A stretch of DNA of 64,000 bases from Ananas comosus (GCF_001540865.1 NC_033637.1:9975078-10039077), one strand, 5' to 3'. Positions 23,397 to 35,871 are shown, numbered from the stretch's first letter. The notes: a model not told the origin generated them from the letters alone. Made by a program: numbers and translations.

Positions 23397-26300
23397 TAAA
23401 TTTTTTTATGCAAAGGTAAGTATGAGGTAGTTCAACTCTTATCCTCCATAAATTTTTTTATACAAATCAATATAAAATAAATATACTAATAATTAGATAT
23501 TTATACATTTAGAAAATAATTGACTGTTTGTGTACTATACCGGATTTTTAATATAAAAGTAAATGTAAATAAAAATGGTATAAGATACTATTTTTATTGG
23601 ATTTAGAAAAGTAAAATATAAGTTGGAAGTGACTTGTGCTAAAATCAGAACAAAAACAGAAGATTTAAAATTTTCTGTATGAAACGAGGCTGATATTTTA
23701 GCAGAAAATTCAGTGTCAAAAAATTATAAAAATTGGAGAATATGTTGGAATTATTTTTATGAGACTACATTTAAAGTTTTATGTCATTCTAACACCTGAA
23801 AAGTGAAAAATAAAATTCGACTGCTATCTGCTAGAATTCTAGTCTGTAGAGCTTTCGGTGACCAAAAATGGTCCAAACTGAAAATTTAAGATATATTTCT
23901 TTTTATTAGCCTAAACTGAGCCTGACTGTCAAATTTGAGCGTAAACGGACATTTAGAAGGACTCCGACGAAAAGTATCAGATTCTGAATTGGGAACAGAT
24001 TTGTAAAAGGGGTAATTTCAGCTTTCTAGAGGGGTTTAACTTTACTTTTATTTGGTCTTATTGTTGAGCCAATTCAGTGCGAACAGCGGGAACGCCGAGT
24101 CCATATCCATGATACGGTTAAGACGGTGGACCGGGAGTACATCAGACGCACCAGAAGATACATGAGCTGCGCTGGATCAAGGAATTATAGCAACCGCAAG
24201 CGGTTACGAGCGGTTCCGATCAGCCGAAGGTGGTCCTACAAACCAGGAGATAGTGGCTGATCGTGCAAGGGCAATAACCAATGCAGGGGCAACTCTATAA
24301 ATAGGCATATAGTACCCTGAGAAAGAGATGGTTGATTCTAAAAAGGTTTGTGTATTATTTAACATAGATTGAGATAAGTTCTCTAAATTGCTTAAATTGA
24401 AGCTTAGAAAGCTATGTATGTTTCTATACAAATTTTGTAGAATCAGGCTATGTGAAACCTAAGCTCGGAAATGCAACTTTGTAGGATTGGGAAGCTAGCT
24501 TGGAATTGATCGTGTAGAATTCTAATTGAGAGTAAAACTGACGTGTTGGAAGGCTCGGATTGGCGTTCCGGCAAGCCTACGACACTCTAGTGAGGAAAAC
24601 CTCATTTTAACTTCGTTTGCCGCGAGCGAGGGTCATGATGGTTCATAAATCACGGGAAATGGATTTCTCGTGTTTCGGCATCATTTAAAGGTGGGTGGTG
24701 CTTTCCGAAGTCATCGAATGACCTATTATGTTTATGTCACTTTTTTTGAGCATACATGTATTGTATATGTTTAGTAGTATTCATGCATTATAGGGTTGAG
24801 CTTGATGCGTGGTTAAATATGACACGTGGTCTAATTGTATGCTTGGAAGCACAATTACATGTGAACAGTGAATAGTAAACATAAAATCCTATAGATGTAT
24901 GAACTTGTGTTGGACTACGAGATAGGTGACAAAGTGACATTATGAATAGATTGCTTGAGTGGCACCCAGTATTGTGAATGTTAAACAAAGTCAATGAACT
25001 ATGAGATGTGTGGCATTAGAACTAGATGAACAGATTAGCATCTAGAGTTGGACATGTAAATCTAGCATACAGAGTTAGTTAAAATATGGCATTGTCAGTT
25101 TATCCTCTAAGTGAGGATTGGATCATACTCACAATAGTCTAATGCTCGAGGAAGGTCGCTCCTCCTTGGGCGATGAGCTCCGGAGTGGTCATCAACTGTA
25201 TTAGGAGCTAGCGTCTTCCTAGTAGACGGTCCCGTCGGGATGTAGCTTGCATCTCCCCGATATCAGAGATTTTGTGGTGAGTTATTGTTAACCAAATGGT
25301 TAACCAGTTTGATTGGGTAATAGTTATTACTAGCATACATGCATAAATTTTATATGTTATATACTGTTCTTTCACCTTTGTACAGGCATTGTAGTAGTTA
25401 CATATTATAGCTGGTTACTATCTGCTCTCCTTCTTGCCTACATATGCCTGAATTAACCTAGTGGGTGAGCAGCGAAGTCGACAGCCGAACCCACTAGAAA
25501 CTTTCAGTGGTTCTCACCCCACTAACTATCATGTCCCGAACCCGATCCCATTTGGCCGGTTCGGACCCGTCGAACAAACGCCGAACGGACAGAGCTTCCC
25601 CTGTCCGCCCAAGGCTCAATAACAAGTATCAACAGAGTGAAGATGTACCTGCAGAAGTGTAATACACTGACTCTAGCAAATTGCGGAGTCCGAGTGTGTG
25701 GAATGAGTTGTGGAACTATCCTACATGTTCTAAAGGATTTAGACAAGTTTTTGGATAAGTTTGAGAGTGATTGGATGGCTAAAAGCAAGAAAGTGCATTG
25801 ATTGGGCGAAATCAGCCTTTTTTGCTTGGTGTACCGGTACAGCCATTATGGTGTACCGGTACACAATGCAGAAACGTGGCAGCTTGGGTATTTTGGTAAT
25901 TTCACACTTTGATCCTATCTATTTCATTCCAGCACGACTCCTGGAGCTCAGTGGAGGTTGCTGGAGACCAGAGAAGCAACCTTGCACCATTCTTTCTCTC
26001 TCTCTCTAGGGTTTTTCTCTCTCTACAAAGAAGTCGCCGATTTCGCTCGTTTTCGTCGTCGCGCGCGTTCTTCGCTGGTTGCGAGCGTCGCAGCGCCTTT
26101 GTGGACGTGTGAGAGAGTGTTTTGGAAGACTCTTTGCTGTCCTGAACCAGTAGGGTCACTGGTTGGAAGCTTAAGAAGGTAATCGACTTATTTTTGTCGT
26201 TATCGACGTTCTATTCGTCGATTTGAGTAGCGATTTCGGATTTTTGCTCTTGGCTGTGCTAAACTGAGAATTCAGCTATTATAAATGAGTTAATTAGCTG

Positions 26301-28051
26301 TGAATTAACCTTCTTAGACCAGGGTTAAGCTACTTTAAAGCTTAATTGGAATAATTAGCCATTTATGAAGCTAATCCGGAACTATACGCGGTTTAATCGC
26401 GTAATTGACGTTGTTTTGTATGATCTCTTCGCAGCAGGTCTTTGTGCCTTTTTGAGCTGAACTTACACTCTTAGAAGCTGATTTGGAAGGTATTCTAACC
26501 TGAGGTAAGCAGGAATTTCAGTTAGAAAACTGAATTCGCAAGATTCCGACTATATTTGCTATATATGTTGATATTGATGCCGTCTCGATGTTGTTCGCAG
26601 CGAGAGTGCGAACGAGCCTTGGATCGTCGTGAGCTGACTTGTGAGAGCTCTTGGAGACTTATCTTGAGGTATTACACTAGCCCAAAACAGGGATTTAAGG
26701 GGTTACTTTGTATTAAGTGCAAATTAAGCCGAAATCAGACATTTCGGTCGTCTTTTTGACACGGTGTGATGTTTGTTTTTCAGCAGCATTGGGGCTTCGT
26801 TGAGACGATTTTGGGACCTCTTTTGGACTGCTTGGAGCTTAGTAATAGGTGGGTCGGACCTAACCAGAGCAAGTGGAGCTCCCCTATGTTCTATATGTGC
26901 TATAGAATTGGTGTTGTTGTGCGCTTTTGTGTTTGATATAGGACTTGAGAAGTAAATTGACTTGAAATCTCTATAAAGTAGAGAACACATATACATGAAC
27001 GTATTTGTCTTTATATTCAATTCAGTTGAATGACTTATGAACAAGTGTAGAATGCACTTATGAAACGTAGAGAACAATGACATTCTCTTTTACTCGCTTG
27101 ATTACACGTAGAGAACAATGACATTCTCTTGACTCTAAAGTAGAGAACTATGACATGCTTGTGCCTATGTTGATAGTGCCATGATAGTGAAAGATCCTAA
27201 TGCCATATGTAAATTAGCATTACTCCTGTATGCTTACTAAACTAGTGGATTCTAGTTGTTGTTAATATTTGTTATACTGAAATGTCGATCAAAGGATCGA
27301 GAGCGAGAACATTGCAAATGAAAACATGAGAATTGAGACATGTGGACAGTGGAATTTGCTTGCTTGCCATCGTGCTCATTCGCACACGCTTGTGAGGGTC
27401 GCTCCCTACAAGCCGGCACTCCGGAGTTGGCCTACGCGACAGTTGCTCGCCCGTGCGGGATTGGGTGCCGAAGTGGATTGCCGTGGGGAGTGTTTACTAC
27501 CACGGGGCCATTAGGCGCGGCGCAAGCTGGACTACCTTGGGTAGGTCCCTGTGAATGAAAGGAAAGTACTAAATGAAAAAGGACAGTAATGAATGTTTAT
27601 TACTTAAAGTGTACAGTAGTCACTTTTATGTTCGTGCTTATACTCATGTCTATGTTCATGATTACAGAAGTTGCTATATCTCTTTTATGCAAATGGTTCA
27701 TTACTGTAGAAAGCTATTACATGTTGATTACATGCTTATTACTTATTAGCATCATGCTTATAAATCATGCAATTATTGTTATTGCTTTCATTTAGTACAT
27801 CTTGAGCCTAGTGGTGTAATTCGCCGAGGCTGGCGGCTTACCCACTGGGAACTATTGTTAATAGTTCTCACGCCCTTTTGGTGGTTGTTTTTACAGAGCC
27901 TGTTACAGGAGAGGCTAGGGATCGTGGCAAGGGAGTCGCGCCTAGCTAGGGACTACTAGGAGCGTGCTAGTCGATCACCTTGCTACTCGGGCTACGGCCG
28001 AGGGTGATGTCCCTATGTATAGAGAGACCACCGTTGTACCTATTCCTTTTG

Positions 28052-28331
28052 TATACCCATGATGTATATTTTACTTTCGGGGTTGAGATTATAGTGGTGT
28101 TACTTCTCCTTTTTTTGCTGAGATCTTGGATTGTATACTCTTTGTATATCGACTTGTACTATTGTTCTCTTGTTGATAGTCTTTGTGACTTTTACTATGC
28201 TCTGATATCAGGATAGGCTTATTATATGATTTTACTCCTATCGACTTGTTGCTTGTAGACGCCTTATATACTGCAGGTGTATGGCGGGTCTGTGCACGTG
28301 CCGGATATGCTTCCGCTGGTACCCGGGCGTG
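28052..28331. repeat. Repeated contig end before N
   Basis: 28052-28331 and 28333-28612 are the same sequence with only one or two differences (for example AGTCTTTGTG against AGTTTTTGTG), separated by a single N. Best read as an unmerged assembly overlap. Confidence 0.75.
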
Positions 28332-28332
28332 N
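28332..28332. other. Single ambiguous base N (assembly join)
   Basis: One N between two near-identical stretches of about 280 bases. Confidence 0.9.
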
Positions 28333-31300
28333 TGTATACCCATGATGTATATTTTACTTTCGGGGTTGAGATTATAGTGGTGTTACTTCTCCTTTTTTTG
28401 CTGAGATCTTGGATTGTATACTCTTTGTATATCGACTTGTACTATTGTTCTCTTGTTGATAGTTTTTGTGACTTTTACTATGCTCTGATATCAGGATAGG
28501 CTTATTATATGATTTTACTCCTATCGACTTGTTGCTTGTAGACGCCTTATATACTGCAGGTGTATGGCGGGTCTGTGCACGTGCCGGATATGCTTCCGCT
28601 GGTACCCGGGCGTAACAAGAAGCATACAAAATGGCTTGTACGAGGGCAAGCAATAGCCAAAGTGAAAGAACTAATTAATAACAACAAGTAATATGATTAA
28701 CTTTAAATCACATACATGTGATACCATTTTGATCAAGTTCTTTTACATCCTTTTTATCATTTCTTTTTACATCACAAATTCTCCAAAATGAACCTTTGCA
28801 TTAAACATCATAAGATATCTTTAATATATATGTTCTAACCTCCCTAATCATCATCAAAATACAAAAGATGGTAAATAAGTAAAGGGTATGCAACTACAAA
28901 AAGTAAGGTATCTCGAGCGATCTCTGTCTAGGGCACGATACCCTTACCGCTGTCATCTGCCGGCTCGCTCGGTCCCAGCTCTATGGAAATAGGGGTGTGA
29001 GAACTACAACAAAGTTTCCAGTGGGTTCGGCAATCAACCACGCCGACTTTCCCACTAGGTCTAAATCAGGCATAATAGAAGAATAAGGGATTAGTAACCA
29101 AACTAAAGCAAATGCAGCTAATATGTCTGAACTATAATCATGCTATGCTTAATATAATGCTCATGATGAATGCAAGTTTATTAATTCCATAACCTAATCT
29201 CATGGCTAGCCCGTAGGTTTCGCCCTTACAAGCTCACAAACCCAAATCCCTACCATTGGGGAGAATTCCGCTACGACCCGACGGGACCGTCCTCTGGGGA
29301 GAATTCCGCTACGACCCAGTGATGTCAACTCCGGAGCACATCGCCCGAGGGGGAGCTACCACCCTCGAGCAAGGACTATTAGGTGAGTACGATCAATCCT
29401 TAACTTTAAGGATTCCAAGTTCAATCCATTCCTTGACTTCAAGGAAACCATGCTCATATGACCCTTAACTTTAAGGTTTATATGTCATATTGTCACTATC
29501 TCTATTCGCTTGTATTCTTTAACCTTTACTAGTGTCATGTACACTATTTGATCTTTGTTCTCATACCAAGATATCACACTTGTTTTCTAGTGTTCGAGAC
29601 TAGTTGATGTCACTATCTACATTTATGTCCATATGTTACATTTGTTTTCTAAGTCCACTAGTTCTTGTCCAATACCATGCATACATAGGGTTAAACAATA
29701 CCATGTTCTTATACTATTATTACTCATGCATTCGTGTTCATATTATTCAAATATTTGCTCATAAGTAATCCTACTATACAATATGCTCAATATATATACA
29801 TGCTCAAATATGACACTTTAGACATAGAAGGAAATTCGAGGTCTTCGGTATGCACCACCCACCTTAGATGGTTGCAAGAAGGTTAGATGAATTTCTTGGG
29901 ATTTTTGAAGCCCTATTCCGCGTGCTGCTGCTATCTGTACGAAAAATGACGTTTTCGTCAATAACTTTGTGTTCACTCGTCGGATCATCGAATCGAACGT
30001 TCCAACGCGTTCGTTTGATTCCCAATTAGGTTTCTATAAGGTCAATTCGCCTTAAAAACACTCTAGGGCAAAAGCCTCAAATTTGGTGCCCTAATAATGC
30101 CATATGCTAAACCCTAGGTTTTGATCTCTTGTACAAGCAAAAGAGAGCTTGTCTAACCTCTAGGAGCTCATCTAAGGCCAACTAAGCCATTTCTAGGGCA
30201 TCCAAAATGAACCCTAGAAGTTCACCATGAGAGAATATTGAGCTTCCATGGATTTTCATGGAGTTCAAACCTCTTGAGGAGTTTTAAACATAAGAGAAGC
30301 TCCAAAACCTAAGTTCCTTGGTAGAAATCCAAACCCTAGTTGAGCTTTTGCATAAAATTCACCTTGGCCCAAAGCTCTCCAATGTCCTTCTTGTTGGAGA
30401 GATCCCAAACCCTCAAAGTCTCCAAATCCACCTTCAAAAGCCTTCTCCACTCCTTCTCTTGCTCTTGGGGAAGAGTTCTAGAGAGAGAAAGAGAAAAATG
30501 AGAGGGAAGGTGTGTGTTGGCTGTGGGAGAGGGAGAGAGGGTGTGTTTGGGTGTTAACATGTTGCTACAATTGCAACTAGGCCCCTCACTTCTTTCCATG
30601 TGCAACAGATCATCCCTGCTGCCAGAGCCAAAGTGTACCGGTACACGGGCATTTGTACTGGTACACTTTTGCGCAGAGGTCAAACTCGAGAGTTGTTCTC
30701 TCGGTTTCGCAACATTTGTACTGGTACACTTTGGATTTGTACCGGTACACTTTTGTGCAGACTCAAACCCGAGAGCTGTTATCTCTCGGTCTGCTGGTTG
30801 TACCGATACCGCTTGATGGTTGTACCGGTACACTTTGCCCAAACTGGAGTTTTTGCACCGTTTCGATTCTTTTTCGCGCCAATCGATGCTAAAATCTTTC
30901 TAACCTCTCTTAAACTCGTTTCTAACCCTTCCAACACTGTCAGAAGGTTAATTGGAACTCGTCCAATTAATTCTTTCGCACACTTTAATCAATTTGGCTG
31001 AAGTTCGAAATTTCCTACCGAGTTTCGATACGTTACACTAACCATGCAGGTTCTAGTTCGTGCGAGGTGGTCGAGGATCGTGACAGGGATGGTGCGCTAT
31101 AGATAGCGACATCCATTGAATATAGTTATACCTTGTATATTTCATCTGTTTATAGTTGATAAAAGAAAATGTAAATTATTCATTTGAGAGATGACAATGT
31201 AAATATTAAAGAATGTGTGTAACAATTGGTAAGCTTTGTATTTGATTGAAAGTAATCAAGATACAATGTATGAATGGTTTAGTTAGTTACTTTCACTGTC

Positions 31301-31470
31301 TTGTGTTGCTTACCTTCGTGTAAGCCATGTATACTGAAAATTTTTCTGGGCATTTCATTATACATGTTTAGTTGTTGTTGCTGAGCCTTAAACGAACAGA
31401 GGAGGTTCTGTTCGTTTGGCGTCTGTGTATGGGCCCGACCTGACCAAATTGGCAGTTTCGGAGCATGACA

Positions 31471-31850
31471 GTTTGAATTAAAAATATAAATTAAAAAAAT
31501 CATACAAATATATAATTTGATGGTTTTTGTTGGACATTTTGCAATGAACTGAAAAAAAAAAACCAAGTGAAATATGTGAAAAGATATTAATTTCAAAAAA
31601 AATAAATTGACCGTAGCACATTATCGCAATGTTGTAGTTGTAGATTGGGCCATCTATGGCCAACACTTTGAATTAATCAGAGCTGAAAGAAGCACGACAG
31701 CTAACTTAAGGAGAAGGAGGAAGAGAACTTGAACAAAGCTTTTGAAATGACTTTCTCTAAACTCCAAAAGCTCAGTAATTATTGTGTGTGGTGTAGGATT
31801 ATTGCCTATAAGAAAATGCAGAATGTCATTACCTAAGAGATTTATACAAA
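31471..31850. other. AT-rich intergenic DNA
   Basis: No gene or recognisable repeat. The open frames here are low-complexity. Confidence 0.35.
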
Positions 31851-32165
31851 GAGAAAAATTATTACCTCTTGGGAAGGTGAAGAAGTTTCTTGGGAAGGTA
31901 AAAAGATTTTGAAAATGTGAGAAGAATTATTACCTTTAGAAAGGTGAAAAGGCTCTTTGAAAAGTAATAAAAATTATTACATTTTGGGAAAACAAAGAAA
32001 TCTCTTGGGAAGGTGAAAAGACTCATTAGGAATGTGAGAAGAATTATTATCTTTGAAAAAATGAAAAAACCTCTTGGAAAGGTGAGAAAAATTACTACAG
32101 CTTGGAAAGGTGAAAAGACTTCTTGTGGAGGTGAAAAGGCAAAGAAATAGTTAGAAAAGAGAGAG
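31850..32165. repeat. Degenerate tandem repeat array
   Basis: Imperfect units of about 50-65 bases built on GAATTATTACCT(T)TGGGAAGGTGAA and AAGAC/TTCTTGGGAAGGTG, at least five times. It sits directly before the LINE remnant. Confidence 0.6.
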
Positions 32166-32178
32166 TCTTAACAAAGAT

Positions 32179-32448
32179 GTGAAATTAAGAAGAGCCCGAC
32201 ACGTAAGCTCTCAAAAACCATCAAATTATGTATTTGTATGGATTTACTGTGATGCTTGGAATAATCTGTCTACTCTTCTTTCTACTAACACACTATTAAA
32301 TTGGGTCTACGCTCCTCTCATTAATGATTGTAGAATTTTATTGTGGTTGCATCCGAATATTATTTTTTCCTATGTTAGAAGAGATCAAAATATAGATGCT
32401 CATAATATTACCAATGCAACTTTACAATTATGTCCATCTATTGTCTAA
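32179..32448 (+). pseudogene. 3' end of a LINE (non-LTR retrotransposon) with RNase H-like C-terminus
   Basis: An 89-residue frame ending before a poly(A) region. The C-terminal part (DCRILLWLHPNIIFSYVRRDQNIDAHNITN) resembles the end of the RNase H-type domain of plant LINE polyproteins, where a V-x-R-x-x-N-x-x-A-H/D motif is usual. After the stop come about 60 bases, then A-runs at 32511 and 32541, as expected for a LINE 3' end. The upstream part is truncated. The family is recognised from a weak motif only. Confidence 0.45.
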
Positions 32449-32569
32449 CCTTTTTTGTCATTTTTGATGTATTTTTAATTTGCTAATAAAATAGCCTACC
32501 GATTTTCTCTTAAAAAAAAAAAGAGCTGTTTTCTCTCTAAAAAAAAAAAAAAAAAAGAGAGAGAGAAAA

Positions 32570-33640
32570 AAAAGATATGCATGCAGACGCCCGTCCATCA
32601 TTGTATTGCCTATGATAGCTTCTAAATTTTTTTTTGAAAAGTAAAAGAGTTAACCCAAGTACATAAACTTTAAACTCTAAACCATGAACCCTACATCACA
32701 TTAACTTTAATCAATCAGTTGATAAATGACAAATATAAGAGTGATGCTTCTATACTTGGTTTTTTTCGATATTGTTCATTCATTTTTATTCAATGGCTCA
32801 AATTTAATTTTTTAAAAAATATTACCTATAATAGCAGGTCATTTTGAAAGAGATACTGATTACTATGTTCCCAAAGAGGAATATTTTGATCTTTTAATAC
32901 GTAGGTAATTTAGTAATTTTACCTTTACTATATTATCAAATATCTTTTCTTTTCATTTCCTTTTTCTCTTTCTATCTTTCCTCTTTATCCACAGTGAAGG
33001 GGTTGGATTCGGGGTGGATTTTAAAAAATCCGAACCCGAATCCGACTATCAAATCCGAAACCTAAACCCAAACTCAAATCCAACAAATTTAAAAAAAAAT
33101 CATATCCACATCCGCACCCAACTTAAAATCCAAAACCCGAACTCTAGCTCTGAATCTGAAAATCCAAACCCGCAACATTATTCCTCTTTACAATATTTCA
33201 AATATATTAAATTAAAGTTAAATTTTAAAATACATATTCAAATATAACATTAAACATTTATATATATTATATATTATAAATAATGTAAAATAAATTCAGG
33301 TTCCGGTCAGTTTCAAGTTCAGATCAGATACAGTCAAAATCCATATCGGAATTCAAATCTGTCGGGTTTTCGTTTTTGATATCCATATTCGAAATTATCT
33401 CCATTTAACATAGGTAAATCTATTGTGTTCGCTTTTGGGTTTGAGTTCGAGTTCGGATAAAATAGTAATACAAAATTTCTCTTATTTAAATTTAAAATTT
33501 AAATTTAAATATTAAATATTTAAATTCAACATATTTAGAAATATTACTATTTCTAAAATTTCTAAAATTTAAGATTTGATTGATATCCCAAAATTTAGGC
33601 ATTAATTTTTGCACTAATTTAGGCATTATTTTAGAAACTT
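32570..33640. other. AT-rich intergenic DNA with repeat of CCGAACCCGAATCC type
   Basis: No gene. 33000-33450 holds a low-complexity element in which GAACCCGAATCCGA-like words on the left face GGGTTTGAGTTCGAGTTCGG on the right, an imperfect inverted repeat. The rest is AT-rich. Confidence 0.4.
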
Positions 33641-34135
33641 TAATAAAGATCTCAATGAAAAGGGTTAGAGAGGATAAATGAAGATAAAATAATTTAATGT
33701 TGGGTGCAATCCTTATAACATCTAAAAAGGATAATGGGCTATATACCCCTCAATATTTTTGAAGTACCTTATGTATTTCTATTTTTTATTTTAAATATAC
33801 TCCTCTTATATTTTTGAAGACTATTTATTAAATTTTGAATTCATATCGTGATTTAAATGACCAACTGTATCTAATGCAGTTGACTAAAGGCTTGAAGGTT
33901 AGTACCGAGATTTAAAGTTCATTTTCTGTTGGTTTTCGCACTTAATTTTAATTGACTACCTAGGTGTTTGTTTGTTTTTATTAATTTTATTGATAATCTA
34001 AATGTCTTTTAGCTAATAATTTATGAATAATAATTACAACTTCGAGATTTTGAGATTGAGTTGAATATTGATGATGCTTTAGAAAAACTAATTTTGTGAT
34101 GGGAGCAAATTTAATGTATAAAAATAGATATTTTA

Positions 34136-34762
34136 GGGCTTTTTTTGCAAATAGCCCCCTGACAAATTTTATTTACAAAAATAGCCCCGTCCAAAAATTA
34201 TTTGCAAAAATGGCCCTGCCCCTGCCACGCCAGCACCACGTCAGCGCCACGCGGGCAGGGCGGGCCCAGGTGTTTAAGTTGAACGCTGTGAACCATTCAC
34301 CGTATTCAATACAAAATTTTTGTATTGGACACGGTGAATGATTTACCGTGTCCAATACAAATACCCCAACAATGACTAAGTTGGAGGTATTTGTATTAGA
34401 CACGGTGAACCATTCACCGTGTCCAATTATTTGTATTGGACACGGTGAATGGTTCACCGTGTCCAATACAAATATTTCGATCTTAACTATTTTGTATTGG
34501 ACACGGTGAATCATTCACCGTGTCCAATACAAAAACTTTGTATTGAACACGGTGAATGGTTCACCGTGTCCAATACAAAAACTTTGTATTGAACACGGTG
34601 AATGGTTCACCGTGTTCAACTTAACCATCTGGCCCAGCCCCGCCCGCGTGGCGCTGACGTGGCGCTTGCGTGGCGAGGCCAGGGTCATTTTTGCAAATAA
34701 ATTTTTGACATGGCCAATTTTAAAAAAAAAATTTGTAAGGGGGCTATTTGCAAAAAAAGCCC
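34136..34762. mobile_element. Mutator-like MITE with tandem palindromes
   Basis: Terminal inverted repeats start GGGCTTTTTTTGCAAATAGC and end with the reverse complement. Target duplication of nine bases, gatatttta, at 34127-34135 and 34763-34771, which indicates Mutator-superfamily transposition. The arms run about 140 bases and include GC-rich parts (CCACGCGGGCAGGGCGGGCC on the left). The core (34276-34622) is a chain of about seven copies of one palindrome. No transposase. Confidence 0.9.
34276..34622. repeat. Chain of seven palindromic units
   Basis: Each unit is a dyad of the form TTGTATTGGACACGGTGAA - 3 bases - reverse complement; the fourth unit (near 34428) is essentially perfect over 20-base arms. 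Units differ by single changes and in the centre (TGG, CCA, TGA, TCA). Two spacers of about 17-25 bases separate some units; the last three units are separated only by ACT. Confidence 0.9.
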
Positions 34763-34771
34763 GATATTTTA

Positions 34772-35332
34772 CTTTGTTTAGTAAAGTAAAAATATATATG
34801 CGCAATATCACCAATGCATAAGTGGGGCTCAACATGGTATTGTGCGTTGGGCTTGGGCCTTATTTTTTTTCGGAGGGTTAATTTTATACAGGTCTCTGTA
34901 AATATAGTGAATGATAAATATATCTCTATAAAATTCAACTTTCATATGTTGTTTCTGCAAAAGTCCTGATATCTTCAAATATATCCCTCTGATTTGTTAT
35001 CATTAAAGAACTGATAGAGAACTGTTTGTATTTTTAATTTTATCATCACAAATATGTTCCTCCAAAAACCATAACGATATAATATAAAAGGAAAAAAATA
35101 AAAACTAACGAGGATTAAGTATTAATCTATAGTTAACTAAATTTTTTTAACGGATTCTAATGGCCGAGGTATATTTGAAAACATCAAGAACATATAAAAG
35201 TTGAATTTTGTAGAGATATATTTGCTATTTACTATGTTGTCAGAAATCAATATGAAATTAACTTTTTTTTAAAATAAACTGTTTTTAAAAAAATAATTGG
35301 GTACTTAGAAGGCCAATCCGAAGCTCAATAAT
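34772..35332. other. AT-rich DNA, possibly another MITE
   Basis: No gene. About 34875-35240 has loosely inverted ends (ACAGGTCTCTGTAAATATAG against TTTTGTAGAGATATATTTGC). Together with the MITE before it, this is extra DNA that the opposite D2 arm lacks. Confidence 0.4.
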
Positions 35333-35346
35333 TTTTCGGGGCCAGG

Positions 35347-35498
35347 ACCGACCGTCCCTAGAGCGAGTGGCAAAAGGCTTGATGGTTGGTACCTGAGACC
35401 CAAGTTCGAATCCTAATTGATTCATATTTTCAGCTAAATTTATTTCTAAATAAAATAAACGAAGCGGGTAACGTGCTATCTATCTCTCAAAAAAAAAA
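35347..35498 (+). mobile_element. tRNA-derived SINE with target duplication
   Basis: Starts ACCGACCGTCCCTAGAGC. Box A-like AGTGGCAAAAGGCTTGATGG and box B AAGTTCGAATCC are spaced as in a tRNA promoter, followed by a tRNA-unrelated body (GAAGCGGGTAACGTGCTATC) and an A tail. It is flanked by the 14-base duplication ttttcggggccagg (35333-35346, 35499-35512). The opposite D2 arm (about 47885) has the single-copy empty site. Other copies: 5446, 44235, 49263 and 50091. Confidence 0.9.
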
Positions 35499-35871
35499 TT
35501 TTCGGGGCCAGGCTTGGACATAATGTCACTCCATCTGAACCCCGCCCAATTCCAATCCTAAATATAATAATTCTTCTTTTTTTTTTCCTTGCCAAATTGG
35601 ATGATTAAAATTATTTAGGATCAAACTTCAAACTTCATCAAAGTTCACTAATAAAATTATTTTTTATTTTTATTTAGTTTAGTTTATTTATGTCATGAGT
35701 TGCATGGACTCTTCACTAGTAAATATTAAAGACTTAAAAAAATAAAATAAAACAACAATTAAGTTTAAAAATTGCATAAAGATTGAGAAGTAACCACGAT
35801 ACTAACCTTTATTAGCTTTCGTTTTAGGATACATATTATATATTAGCGCATATTTGCTATATATATGAAAA

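Larger units (their letters stand above)
25658..28617 (+). mobile_element. Solo LTR B inside LTR D
   Basis: Begins TGTAATACACTGACTC and ends CCCGGGCGTAACA, flanked by agaag (25653-25657, 28618-28622). Innermost and therefore youngest of the three nested LTRs. It contains two GTGTACCGGTACA palindromes (25830-25865), a leader-like CT tract with AGGGTTTTTC, and a short repeat of GTAGAGAACAATGACATTCTC (27067, 27107). About 280 bases at its 3' end are duplicated around the N at 28332 and inflate its length. Confidence 0.85.
25527..31037 (-). mobile_element. Solo LTR D inside LTR C, interrupted by LTR B
   Basis: Flanked by ctaac on both sides (25522-25526, 31038-31042). On minus it starts TGTAACGTATCG; the other end reads TATCATGTCCCG on plus, so one terminal base appears to have changed from TG to TA. 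Its own sequence is 25527-25657 plus 28618-31037. Orientation is minus, judged from the reversed LTR blocks (GTGGGTTCGGCAATC near 29020, ACCCGACGGGACCGTCC near 29275). It carries about six TGTACCGGTACAC-like palindromes at 30630-30840. Confidence 0.75.
23531..31470 (+). mobile_element. Solo LTR C, interrupted by LTRs D and B
   Basis: Begins TGTACTATACCGG at 23531 and ends GGAGCATGACA at 31470, flanked by the 5-base duplication gtttg (23526-23530 and 31471-31475). Its own sequence is 23531-25526 plus 31038-31470, about 2.4 kb. Everything between is later insertion. It contains the LTR-typical block CTAGTGGGTGAGCAGCG and CAGTGGTTCTCACCCC also seen in A, B and D. Confidence 0.8.
33640..35870. 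repeat. Left copy of inverted duplication D2
   Basis: Reverse-complement homology to 47198-50030. Matching blocks: 33640-33745 with 49940-50030, 33815-34075 with 47925-48010 plus 48690-48860, and 35499-35860 with 47198-47460 and 47815-47900. Each arm has insertions the other lacks. No gene lies in it. Confidence 0.75.

Noticed and set aside
30336..30842. 168-codon minus-strand frame
   Set aside because: Lies in solo LTR D and translates the CCGGTAC palindrome repeats (CTGTNP...); no family resemblance.
34276..34622. Possible CRISPR-like array of palindromic repeats
   Set aside because: Plant nuclear context, repeats lie inside a MITE with a 9-base target duplication, spacers absent or 3 bases long, no cas genes.
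34096..34835. Frames with repeated VLDTVNHSPCPIQ-like peptides
   Set aside because: Translation of the palindrome chain in the MITE, open on both strands; not a protein repeat family.
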